17,302 nt of DNA from TWA4 sp045121095. Its GTDB lineage: Bacteria; Bacillota; Clostridia; Lachnospirales; Lachnospiraceae. The notes under the pieces were generated by a model, which was given only the letters and a program-made list of their open reading frames with translations, searched no databases and was not told the DNA's origin. Shown piece after piece: positions 1 through 6,863 of this stretch (positions within the stretch are counted from its first letter, which is position 1; the number at the start of each line of letters is the position of its first letter). A program made the position numbers and the translations under genes. The stretch spans positions 1-17,302 of the forward strand of contig JBGVFN010000009.1 of assembly GCA_045121095.1 (NCBI GenBank), in the 5' to 3' direction.

Positions 1-818
1 GTATGGTTTCTCAGATTCTGCCTAATGGAAATTTGCAGATTTTACCTTTGGGCGGATTGGTTCCTGCCAACTGTGAGACAGAAAACTGCCGTATTGTTAC
101 AAGATTTGATGGGAGCTATGAAGGGACTTTTCAGCTGCGAAATGCATCGGTTCATGTGAATGAGTCCTTTAAAACACTGGAAAGAACCTTTGACAATATG
201 GAGGTTTTGCTGGATGAAAAAGTGTTTTCGGAAGAAGACACCAGAGCGCTGGGGATTATGGAAGGCGATATTGTCTGTATGGAGCCCCGGACCCGTTATA
301 CCCGTTCCGGTTTTTTAAAAAGCCGTTTTCTGGATGATAAGCTGAGTGTGGGTATTGCATTAGGCATTGCAAAATATCTGCACGATAAGAAACAAAAGCT
401 GCCCCGCAGAACCTGGCAGCACATTACCGTATATGAAGAAGTGGGACATGGCGGTGCAGCGTCGGTTCCGGAAGGTGTAACAGAAGCGCTTTCCATTGAT
501 ATGGGATGTGTGGGGGATGGTCTGAAATTTACAGAATATCAGGTATACATCTGCGCCAAGGACGCAGTTGGACCATATAATTATGATATGGTAACAAAAT
601 TAATCCGGATTGCCAAAGAACATCAGATTGATTTTGCGGTGGATGTTTATCCACATTATGGTTCGGATGTGGATACGACACTAAAAGGCGGGCATGATGT
701 AAAACATGGCCTGATTGGCGCAGGTGTATATGCTTCTCATGGATATGAGCGGGTTCACAGAGATGGAATCCAGGCTGCCTGGGAATTATTAAAAGAATAT
801 CTTTTGCATAAAGAATAA
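1..818 (+). CDS. M42 family metallopeptidase (glutamyl aminopeptidase-like), 5' end cut by window edge
   Basis: This is the C-terminal ~270 residues of an M42 peptidase, a cytosolic dinuclear-zinc aminopeptidase family that usually forms large oligomers and trims short peptides. Visible active-site elements, numbered from the codon at position 3, are an Asp-Asp pair at 111-112 in DDKLSVG (bridging metal ligand), EE at 145-146 in YEEVGHGG (catalytic base and metal ligand), D166 in SIDMG and H246 in SHGYERVH. Family members have about 340-350 residues, and the first metal-binding His of the N-terminal HxDxxG motif is absent here, so the true start lies upstream of the window. The ATG at position 3 is probably the internal Met of that LGxMV region. 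The gene ends at TAA 816-818, 73 nt before the cardiolipin synthase gene. Substrate preference cannot be read from the sequence. Confidence 0.9.
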   Translation, partial: MVSQILPNGNLQILPLGGLVPANCETENCRIVTRFDGSYEGTFQLRNASVHVNESFKTLERTFDNMEVLLDEKVFSEEDTRALGIMEGDIVCMEPRTRYTRSGFLKSRFLDDKLSVGIALGIAKYLHDKKQKLPRRTWQHITVYEEVGHGGAASVPEGVTEALSIDMGCVGDGLKFTEYQVYICAKDAVGPYNYDMVTKLIRIAKEHQIDFAVDVYPHYGSDVDTTLKGGHDVKHGLIGAGVYASHGYERVHRDGIQAAWELLKEYLLHKE

Positions 819-829
819 TTTTTGAATGA

Positions 830-857
830 TTTTCTTGTAAAGAATAGGGATTATAAT
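830..857 (+). promoter_or_regulatory. Possible weak sigma-A promoter for cls
   Basis: A perfect -10 hexamer TATAAT lies at 852-857 in the short gap between the M42 peptidase gene and cls. The best -35 at 16-nt spacing is the poor TTTTCT at 830-835; TTGTAA at 835-840 would leave only 11 nt. A start near 864 would give a leader of about 28 nt. The -10 is visible; promoter activity is inferred. Confidence 0.35.
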
Positions 858-891
858 AGAAATAGTTTGAGATAAGGGATGGCGTTAATAG

Positions 892-2478
892 ATGCATGAT
901 TTTGAATGGGACAAAGTAATATTTCTTGAAAAAGGAAAAAAAGGGCTGCACCGGGTGATTTTCGGAAGAACCCTGTTGATTCTTCTTTCGTTTCTGTTGC
1001 AGTTTGGCCTGTTTTTTCTGCTGTTTAACTTTTTAAGTAAATATCTGACAGTCACTTTAGGTGCGTATATCCTGTTTATTGTGATCATTGAGCTGATCAT
1101 TATTAATCGGGAAGGCAATCCGGCGATGAAGATATCGTGGATTGTGATTACGCTGGTATTTCCTGCGGTTGGAGGGATGCTGTATCTGTATGTTTATCTG
1201 AATCTGGGCAGCAGGATGGTAAATCATCGGCTCAATGAATTGAATCAGATCACAAAGCAGTATGTTGTAAAAAATCCTGAGACGATGCAGGAATTAAAAG
1301 AAGCCGATCCAGGCATGGCCAATCTGGCAGAATATTTATCCAGTGCGGGGCATTTTCAGGTATATCAGAATACCCGTGTGACTTATTTTCCCATAGGGGA
1401 AGCCAAATTCGAGGAGATGCTGAAGCAGCTGCAAAACGCGAAAAAATTTATTTTTCTGGAATACTTTATTATTTGTGAAGGATACATGTGGGGAAGAGTT
1501 CTGAATATTTTAGAAGAAAAAGTTCGTCAGGACGTGGAAGTTCGTGTCATGTATGACGGATTTAATACACTGACCTATCTTCCGGCTCATTATCCGAAAC
1601 GACTGGAAGAACTGGGAATTGCATGCAAAGTATTTTCTCCCATTCGTCCCATCTTTTCTACTACCTACAACAACCGGGATCATCGAAAGATTCTGGTAAT
1701 TGATGGCCATACCGGTTTTACCGGGGGCGTTAATCTGGCCGATGAATATATCAATCAGAAGATGCGTTTTGGACACTGGAAGGATACGGCGGTTATGCTG
1801 CAGGGTGAGGCTGTTCAGGGATTGACACAGATGTTTCTGGAAATGTGGAATATTTCAGAAAAAGAACCGGTTTTTGAACCTTATCTGAATCCGGCGCTGA
1901 ACCATTATGCGGGAACACTGAAGCTGTCGGAAGGGTTTGTAATCCCCTATGGTGACAGTCCATTTGACAATGAGCTGGTGGGCAAACAGGTTTATCTGGA
2001 TATCATTAACCGGGCAGATCGTTACGTTCACATTATGACCCCTTATCTGATTCTGGATTATGAAATGATCCAGGCGATCACTTTTGCGGCGAAACGGGGT
2101 GTGGATATGAAAATCATTCTTCCTCATATACCGGATAAAATTACGGCATTTGCCCTGGCAAAGACGCATTATCAGGAGCTGCTGCGGGCTGGAGTTCATA
2201 TTTATGAATATACACCGGGATTTGTTCATGCAAAGGTAGTGACCAGCGATGATGACAAAGCGGTGGTGGGAACCATTAACCTGGATTACCGCAGTCTGTA
2301 TCTGCATTTTGAAGATGCTGTTTTTATGTACCGGGTACCGGAAAATGCCGATATGGAAAAAGATTTCCAGAATACGCTGAAACTGTGCCATGAAGTAACT
2401 ATGGATGATGTAAAACATGAAAAACTTCGTATAAAGCTTCTTGGTATTATTTTAAAAATTGTAGCACCGCTGATGTAG
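892..2478 (+). CDS. cls: Cardiolipin synthase, phospholipase D family
   Basis: Membrane enzyme that condenses two phosphatidylglycerol molecules into cardiolipin and glycerol. The 528-residue length matches full-length bacterial Cls. The N-terminus carries hydrophobic segments at about residues 22-47, 53-70 and 82-105 (the PLDc_N membrane region). Two phospholipase D HxKxxxxD motifs follow: H264-K266-D271, with the HRKILVIDGHTGFTGG context, and H446-K448-D453, followed by GTINLDYRS. Both catalytic halves are therefore intact. The ATG at 892 is preceded by a purine-rich AAGGGATGG. The stop is 24 nt before the AlkD-like gene, so the two may be cotranscribed. The stand-alone HKD architecture with membrane helices argues against a cytosolic phospholipase D nuclease. 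Which cls paralogue this is in the genome cannot be told here. Confidence 0.93.
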   Translation: MHDFEWDKVIFLEKGKKGLHRVIFGRTLLILLSFLLQFGLFFLLFNFLSKYLTVTLGAYILFIVIIELIIINREGNPAMKISWIVITLVFPAVGGMLYLYVYLNLGSRMVNHRLNELNQITKQYVVKNPETMQELKEADPGMANLAEYLSSAGHFQVYQNTRVTYFPIGEAKFEEMLKQLQNAKKFIFLEYFIICEGYMWGRVLNILEEKVRQDVEVRVMYDGFNTLTYLPAHYPKRLEELGIACKVFSPIRPIFSTTYNNRDHRKILVIDGHTGFTGGVNLADEYINQKMRFGHWKDTAVMLQGEAVQGLTQMFLEMWNISEKEPVFEPYLNPALNHYAGTLKLSEGFVIPYGDSPFDNELVGKQVYLDIINRADRYVHIMTPYLILDYEMIQAITFAAKRGVDMKIILPHIPDKITAFALAKTHYQELLRAGVHIYEYTPGFVHAKVVTSDDDKAVVGTINLDYRSLYLHFEDAVFMYRVPENADMEKDFQNTLKLCHEVTMDDVKHEKLRIKLLGIILKIVAPLM

Positions 2479-2502
2479 CATTTAAGCAGGGGGACAGTAC
2501 TT

Positions 2503-3243
2503 ATGAGTCTAGAACGGGAGCAGGTTTGCAGCCATCTGAAGGAACTGGCAGATGAAGCCTATCAGAAATTTCAATCGAAATTATGTCCGGGGACCGAAAG
2601 GATTCTTGGAATCCGGACGCCGGTTCTCCGCGCTTATGCCTGTGAGCTGGTAAAAACGTATGGGCAGGAACTGATCAGTATGGATCTGTATTTGCTGCAG
2701 CCGGAGGTAAGAGAGCAGCTATATTATGAAGAAAAACTGTTAATGGGGATGCTGCTTTGTTTGTGGAAACCTGCTGATGCAGAGGCTATGAAGCAGATGT
2801 TAACCTGTTTTTTGCCTCTCATTGATAACTGGGCTGTCTGTGACGGAACCTGCAGCGGTTTGAAATACGTGGGAAAGCATAAAGAGGAATTTTATCCATT
2901 GTTTCAGGAATATCTGAAAAGTAAGGATACCTATACGGTGCGGTTTGGTGTCGTAATGCTGATGAATTACTATATAGAGGAGAGCCGTCTGGAGGAATTG
3001 TATCAGTTGTACGAACAAATCCATCATGAAGATTATTATGTGAAAATGGCAGTGGCCTGGGCATACTCCATCCTTTTGGTGAAGTTTTTTGAACCGACAT
3101 TTGCGTATTTAAGTCAATGTTCTCTGGATACGTTTACTTTCCAGAAAACGATTCAGAAAGCCTGCGAATCCAGGAGAATCAATGAAAACCAGAGAATCCG
3201 GCTGCGGGAACTGAAAAAAGAGCGGGAAGCGCAGAGTCGCTAA
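2503..3243 (+). CDS. DNA alkylation repair protein, AlkD-like HEAT-repeat glycosylase
   Basis: A 246-residue helical protein of the DNA alkylation repair (AlkD/AlkC-like HEAT repeat) family. Characterised members excise bulky or cationic N3- and N7-alkylpurines without flipping the base. Family landmarks are present: GIRTPVLR near residue 36, LIDNWAVCD with W110 and D114, which correspond in position to the catalytic-cleft Trp/Asp of Bacillus cereus AlkD, RFGVVMLMNYY near 147, and DYYVKMAVAW ending at W186, then a basic C-terminus with ESRRI. The start at ATG 2503 has a G-rich ribosome binding site (AGGGGG, 9 nt upstream). It sits between cls and mobA with short gaps of 24 and 14 nt and probably shares their transcript. 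Cotranscription with a molybdopterin gene has no obvious functional logic. Substrate range is inferred from the family only. Confidence 0.88.
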   Translation: MSLEREQVCSHLKELADEAYQKFQSKLCPGTERILGIRTPVLRAYACELVKTYGQELISMDLYLLQPEVREQLYYEEKLLMGMLLCLWKPADAEAMKQMLTCFLPLIDNWAVCDGTCSGLKYVGKHKEEFYPLFQEYLKSKDTYTVRFGVVMLMNYYIEESRLEELYQLYEQIHHEDYYVKMAVAWAYSILLVKFFEPTFAYLSQCSLDTFTFQKTIQKACESRRINENQRIRLRELKKEREAQSR

Positions 3244-3257
3244 GAAGGAGTAGGGGG

Positions 3258-3854
3258 ATGAAAGACAGCATGTTTCAAACAGCAGTGATCCTGGCCGGCG
3301 GTCATTCCAGCCGTATGGGGTTTGATAAGCAGCTGCTGGAATTTAATCATAAGCATCTGGCAGTCTATCTGGCAGAAGAACTGCATAAGGAATTTCAGGA
3401 AGTGTTGGTGGTAACCAATACACCGGAATTATACGAAGGAACTTTTATACGAACCTGCAGTGATATTTATCCGGGACAGGGCCCCATCAGCGGGATGCAC
3501 AGTGCATTCTGCCACTGTCAGTCCGATACCATATTTGTCATGGCCTGCGATATGACCCAGTTTAGTCCTGCATATGCTCATTATCAGGCAAAACGGATGA
3601 TGGAGGAACAGACGGAGGCCTGTGTTACCCTGCGGGGAGAAAAACTGGAAAACTTTCATGGATTTTATCACAGATGCCTGTTAAACGCCATGGAAGAGCG
3701 GCTGCAAATCCGTCGGACTTCTATTTTCCGTTTTCTGCAATCACGTCATGTAACCCTGATTTCAGAAGAAGAAATGCGTCCATATGCGGATGTGAAAACA
3801 TTATTCCGTAATTTAAATACGCCTCAGGATTATCAGCAATTCAGGGAAGTGTAA
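3258..3854 (+). CDS. mobA: Molybdenum cofactor guanylyltransferase (MobA-like)
   Basis: Nucleotidyltransferase of the MobA family, which in characterised members transfers GMP to Mo-molybdopterin to make the guanine-dinucleotide form of the cofactor. The 198-residue length is typical. The N-terminal signature LAGGHSSRMGFDK (residues 12-24) is the NTP/Mg2+-binding loop; GPISGMHSA near residue 75 and ACDMTQFSP near 97 match the family's later GPLxG and DMPxxxP positions. The ATG at 3258 follows AAGGAG by about 8 nt, and the gene starts 14 nt after the AlkD-like stop. A Moco role is supported by moaC and mogA immediately downstream. Related enzymes use CTP (MocA, cytosine dinucleotide cofactor), and the sequence does not let me exclude that specificity. 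Confidence 0.85.
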   Translation: MKDSMFQTAVILAGGHSSRMGFDKQLLEFNHKHLAVYLAEELHKEFQEVLVVTNTPELYEGTFIRTCSDIYPGQGPISGMHSAFCHCQSDTIFVMACDMTQFSPAYAHYQAKRMMEEQTEACVTLRGEKLENFHGFYHRCLLNAMEERLQIRRTSIFRFLQSRHVTLISEEEMRPYADVKTLFRNLNTPQDYQQFREV

Positions 3855-3960
3855 TGGTTGGGCAAGCTTGACACAGTATTTGGAACAAAAATACCCTAAA
3901 GGGCACACGGTCATGCTTGGCTGAATAGTTACGAAAATTGGTGAATAATAATTAAAAAAC

Positions 3961-3989
3961 TTGAATTTGATATAAAAATATTGTACAAT
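3961..3989 (+). promoter_or_regulatory. Sigma-A promoter of moaC-mogA
   Basis: TTGAAT (3961-3966), a 17-nt spacer and TACAAT (3984-3989) make a good sigma-A promoter. Transcription would start near 3996 and give a leader of about 120 nt before the moaC ATG at 4119. The surrounding 3855-3960 is AT-rich and holds only weak inverted repeats (GTATTT/AAATAC and CCCTAAAGGG) without a T-tract. I could not match the leader to a known molybdenum-cofactor riboswitch. Confidence 0.7.
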
Positions 3990-4118
3990 ATGATAAATAT
4001 TGGACGGAATAAGAGAAATACGAATGAAAATTGGGGCGGTTTGACAGAGACTTACGATTTTTATGAGAAATTTTATCAGAAAGGATTCTGTCCGGAAAAT
4101 AGACACGAGGGGAATGCT

Positions 4119-4601
4119 ATGGAATTTACTCATTTTGATGCAGACGGCAATGCCATTATGGTGGATGTCAGTGAGAAAAAGGAAACCAATCGGACTGCTG
4201 TGGCAAAAGGACGTATTTATGTGTCACCGGAGACCATTGAGGCCATAAAAGGCAATCATGTGAAAAAAGGAGACGTTCTGGGTGTGGCCCGGGTAGCAGG
4301 CATTATGGCAGCGAAGAAGACACCGGATCTGATTCCGCTTTGTCATGTACTTTGTCTTACCAAGGCAGCTGTGGATTTTACCGTAACGGATGCTTATGTA
4401 GAAGCAGTCTGCACGGTTAAAACAACCGGAAAAACCGGTGTGGAGATGGAAGCTTTAACTGGTGTATCTGTGGCGTTATTAACGGTATTTGACATGTGCA
4501 AAGCCATTGATAAGACCATGGAAATCACCGATATTCATGTGGTTTCAAAGGAAGGCGGAAAGAGCGGTCTGTTTGAAAATCCCAAGGATAAAGTTCAGTA
4601 A
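4119..4601 (+). CDS. moaC: Cyclic pyranopterin monophosphate synthase MoaC
   Basis: Second step of molybdenum cofactor synthesis: converts the 3',8-cyclo-GTP made by MoaA into cyclic pyranopterin monophosphate. From ATG 4119 the protein has 160 residues, the family norm, beginning MEFTHFDADGNAIMVDVS. Conserved blocks include AAKKTPDLIPLCH (K67, H76), GKTGVEMEALTGVS (104-116) and FDMCKAID with the catalytic Asp/Lys pair D125/K128. ATG 4119 is preferred because GAGGGG lies 6 nt upstream and because an in-frame TTG at 3981 falls inside the promoter. One oddity is LCHVL where most family members have LCHPL. mogA follows after 26 nt. No moaA is present in the window. Confidence 0.93.
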   Translation: MEFTHFDADGNAIMVDVSEKKETNRTAVAKGRIYVSPETIEAIKGNHVKKGDVLGVARVAGIMAAKKTPDLIPLCHVLCLTKAAVDFTVTDAYVEAVCTVKTTGKTGVEMEALTGVSVALLTVFDMCKAIDKTMEITDIHVVSKEGGKSGLFENPKDKVQ

Positions 4602-4627
4602 GCAAAGCAGGTAAGGAGGATTCTTTT

Positions 4628-5152
4628 ATGAGTGATAAAGCAGCAAGCAAAGAAACAACGCCGTTTCGCGTTGCAGTGGTAACGTTAAGTGATAAAGGTG
4701 CCAAGGGGGAAAGAGAAGACTTAAGCGGTCCCGCAATCGTGGAGATGGTAACGGCTTTTGGTTACGAAGTGATTGAGACCGTATTGATTCCCGATGACCA
4801 GAAAACCATTGAAGCAGAATTGATTCGTTTGGCCGATGTGAGCAAGGCAGATTTGATCCTGACCACAGGCGGAACCGGATTTGCCAAACGGGACGTTACC
4901 CCGGAAGCAACCTTAAATGTGGCAACCCGTCTGGTACCGGGAATTGCAGAAGCCATGCGCATGCTTTCCATGAAATACACCAAGCGTGCCATGCTTTCCA
5001 GAGCTGCCTCTGTACTGCGCAATGAAACACTGATCATCAATATGCCCGGAAGCCCCAAGGCAGTAAGAGAATGCCTGGAAGAGATTCTGGACAGCGTTGA
5101 CCATGGTCTGAAGATTTTAAAAGCACAGGACTCGGAGTGTGCAAGAAAATAA
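4628..5152 (+). CDS. mogA: Molybdopterin adenylyltransferase, MogA/MoaB family
   Basis: Adenylylates molybdopterin with ATP, activating it for molybdate insertion by MoeA. The 174-residue protein has a short N-terminal extension (about 12 residues) and then the family fold: FRVAVVTLSDKG (13-24), LILTTGGTGF (77-85), RDVTPEAT (88-95) and INMPGSPKA near 137-145, the last being the molybdopterin-binding loop. The ATG at 4628 is preceded by a strong AAGGAGG (4613-4619). It lies 26 nt after moaC in the same transcription unit. The stop codon overlaps the U-tract of the opposing truA terminator. MogA and MoaB are close homologues; the Moco-cluster context supports the function but does not decide the name. 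Confidence 0.88.
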   Translation: MSDKAASKETTPFRVAVVTLSDKGAKGEREDLSGPAIVEMVTAFGYEVIETVLIPDDQKTIEAELIRLADVSKADLILTTGGTGFAKRDVTPEATLNVATRLVPGIAEAMRMLSMKYTKRAMLSRAASVLRNETLIINMPGSPKAVRECLEEILDSVDHGLKILKAQDSECARK

Positions 5153-5195
5153 AAAAGCAGACATTCGGGCGGGGTGTGCACCGCCGGATATCTGC
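5146..5195 (-). terminator. Intrinsic terminator of truA, abutting the mogA stop
   Basis: On the - strand a long stem runs from GCAGATATCCGGCGG to CCGCCCGAATGTCTGC (5157-5195), with one mismatch, one wobble and one bulge, capped by GTG/CAC. It is followed by TTTTTTATTTT (5156-5146). The T-tract is only on the - strand side, so it serves truA. Read from mogA there is no U-run after the stem. Confidence 0.88.
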
Positions 5196-5204
5196 CGGAA
5201 TTAA

Positions 5205-5942
5205 TCATTCATAATCTACATACATCAGCATCAGGCCGTTGGGAGGCATGGTAACTCCGGCGGCCTGTCTGTTTTTGGCCTGCAAAATGGAAGGGATATC
5301 TTCTGGATTTCGTTTGCCCAGACCGATTTCCACCAGAGTACCGGTCAAAATGCGGACCATGTTATATAAAAAGCCATTGCCCGTGTAATCAATGGTAATT
5401 TCATGGTTCGTTGCCTGAATTTTAATGGAATCAATGCGCCGTACGGTGCTTTTTTTCATGCGCTGATTGCTGTTAAAGCTCATAAAATCATGTTCACCCA
5501 GCAGCAGAGCAGCCGCTTTTTGCATCCGCTCCACATCCGGTGTCTCATCCATGTGATAGATATAACGATGTTCCAGCGCATTGCGCACCGGTCCCACACC
5601 GATGCGGTAGCGGTATGTTTTCCGGACGGCATTCAGACGGCTGTGGAAGCGGTCAGAAACCACGGAAATATCCGTAACGCTGATATCTGCCGGTAAGTAA
5701 TGATTCAGGTAAGCAAGCAGTTTTTGCGGATTTTGTTGTTCTTGTAGATGAAAATTGGCAGTCTGCCCCAGCGCGTGGACACCTGCATCGGTCCGTCCGG
5801 AGCCGTGGACTTCCACTTCATAGCCGGCCATGCGGGTTAACAGAGCCTCCAGCTTTCCCTGGATGGTATTGGTTGTATTTTTCTGCTTCTGCCATCCGTT
5901 ATAGCGGGTGCCGTCATATTGGACGATGATTTTATAATTCAT
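5205..5942 (-). CDS. truA: tRNA pseudouridine(38-40) synthase TruA
   Basis: Isomerises uridines 38, 39 and 40 in the anticodon arm of tRNAs to pseudouridine. The 245-residue length is normal. Landmarks are YDGTRYNGWQKQ (9-20), the catalytic block GSGRTDAGVHALGQ with D52 as nucleophile, and the later KTYRYRI, HDFMSF and GNGFLYNMVRILTGTL motifs. The start, on the complement of position 5942, has GGAGG five nt upstream. It is the only - strand gene in the window, transcribed divergently from ilvN and convergently to mogA. In many Clostridia truA sits with the ecfA/ecfT and rplM/rpsI genes; here it is alone. Confidence 0.95.
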   Translation of the reverse strand: MNYKIIVQYDGTRYNGWQKQKNTTNTIQGKLEALLTRMAGYEVEVHGSGRTDAGVHALGQTANFHLQEQQNPQKLLAYLNHYLPADISVTDISVVSDRFHSRLNAVRKTYRYRIGVGPVRNALEHRYIYHMDETPDVERMQKAAALLLGEHDFMSFNSNQRMKKSTVRRIDSIKIQATNHEITIDYTGNGFLYNMVRILTGTLVEIGLGKRNPEDIPSILQAKNRQAAGVTMPPNGLMLMYVDYE

Positions 5943-6022
5943 AAGTACCTCCGTGAAAGGTGCAGATAGTAATAAGTTTTATGGAATCTATTTCCTTATG
6001 TGGGGAATAGACGATTCACCAG

Positions 6023-6028
6023 ATTATA
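6023..6028 (-). promoter_or_regulatory. Possible -10 element of the truA promoter
   Basis: The - strand reads TATAAT at 6028-6023, about 80 nt upstream of the truA start. The upstream TTGCAG is 20 nt away, too far for a standard -35, so this is tentative. The rest of 5943-6150 is AT-rich and shows nothing else I can name. Confidence 0.3.
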
Positions 6029-6156
6029 ATAAATCAAAATGGATTCCTCTGCAAGTATCAGAAAAGAAAACAGAAATTAACGGTAAAATAGGTTATTTTC
6101 CCTACATCTTTTGTAAAAAAGATTAATTTCGTAATGTAAAATAATAAAATAGCAGG

Positions 6157-6185
6157 TTGAAATTCGTCAAGTCGTATGATAGAAT
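6157..6185 (+). promoter_or_regulatory. Sigma-A promoter of ilvN-ilvC, extended -10
   Basis: TTGAAA (6157-6162), a 17-nt spacer and TAGAAT (6180-6185) preceded by TGA make a strong extended -10 promoter. Transcription would start near 6192, leaving a leader of only about 27 nt before ilvN. There is therefore no room for a T-box or leader-peptide attenuator between this promoter and the gene. Confidence 0.75.
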
Positions 6186-6218
6186 ATAACGACGAAAAGA
6201 GAGAAAAGAGGAAATCGT

Positions 6219-6737
6219 ATGAGTACAAATAAGAAGAACTTCTCTCTCCTGATGGAGAACACCCCTGGCGTATTGAGTCGTATAGCCGGTTTATTCACCA
6301 GAAGAGGATTCAATATTGACAGTATTACTGCAGGAGTGACGGATGATCCTCATCTGACCCGTATGACCATTGCCACACATGGGGATGACGAAGTGATCAA
6401 CCAGATCGTCAAACAGCTGGCGAAGCTGGAAGAAGTAATCCAGATCCGTGAATTAAAGGATGAATGTTCCGTAATTCGCGAACTGATTCTGGTAAGAGTT
6501 GCTGTAAATGAGCAGGAACGCGCACAGGTGATTTCCATGGCAGAAGTGTTCCGTGCCAAAGTCGTTGACATTGCAGAAGACAATGTTATTTTTGAACTGA
6601 CCGGCGATCATCAGAAGATTGAAGCATTTTTGAAACTGCTGGGTTCCAGCCGTATTCAGAAAGTTGCAAGAACCGGTGCAGCAGGTCTGCCCCGCGGTAT
6701 GTTCAACAGCGACGAAACAGAGATTTATAACCGCTGA
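6219..6737 (+). CDS. ilvN: Acetolactate synthase small (regulatory) subunit
   Basis: Regulatory subunit of acetohydroxyacid synthase, which with the catalytic IlvB subunit forms acetolactate and acetohydroxybutyrate for valine/leucine and isoleucine; the small subunit confers valine feedback inhibition. The 172-residue protein opens with an ACT domain (about residues 5-77), containing MENTPGVLSRIAGLFTRRGFNIDSI, followed by the C-terminal small-subunit domain (about 80-160, with LILVRVAVN and FELTGDHQKIEAFL). The ATG at 6219 follows AGAGGAAA. The gene is intact and leads into ilvC after 126 nt. The catalytic ilvB is not in the window, which is unusual because ilvB normally precedes ilvN. Confidence 0.95.
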   Translation: MSTNKKNFSLLMENTPGVLSRIAGLFTRRGFNIDSITAGVTDDPHLTRMTIATHGDDEVINQIVKQLAKLEEVIQIRELKDECSVIRELILVRVAVNEQERAQVISMAEVFRAKVVDIAEDNVIFELTGDHQKIEAFLKLLGSSRIQKVARTGAAGLPRGMFNSDETEIYNR

Positions 6738-6816
6738 TTTATTACATATTATATATTTAGAAAGCGGATTATATATAGTTACTGATTATCAGGTTATTTA
6801 CCGTTTAGTGACTGCA

Positions 6817-6841
6817 TTTTAAGAGGCAAGAGCCTTTAAAA
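6817..6841 (+). other. Hairpin just upstream of the ilvC ribosome binding site
   Basis: TTTTAAGAGGC, an AAGA loop and GCCTTTAAAA form a stem of about 10 bp with one bulged G (6823). It ends 8 nt before the GGAGG at 6850-6854. There is no U-tract, so it is not a terminator; an mRNA processing or stabilising hairpin is possible. The rest of the gap (6738-6816) is AT-rich and holds a short palindrome, CTGATTATCAG (6782-6792). Confidence 0.5.
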
Positions 6842-6863
6842 ACATATTTGGAGGAAAAATATA

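Noticed and set aside
3..5. ATG at position 3 as the true start of the M42 peptidase
   Set aside because: The product would lack about 75 N-terminal residues including the first metal-binding His; the gene is cut by the window edge.
3855..3960. Inverted repeats after mobA as a terminator
   Set aside because: The GTATTT/AAATAC and CCCTAAAGGG stems are short and AT-rich and no T-tract follows them.
4024..4044. Short reading frame MKIGAV in the moaC leader as a leader peptide or a remnant of a mog/MOSC gene
   Set aside because: Six codons with a poor ribosome binding site, and the downstream frame shows no homology I can recognise.
3981..4118. TTG at 3981 as the moaC start, giving 46 extra residues
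   Set aside because: The TTG overlaps the -10 region of the promoter, there is no ribosome binding site, and the extra residues do not resemble MoaC; ATG 4119 has GAGGGG upstream.
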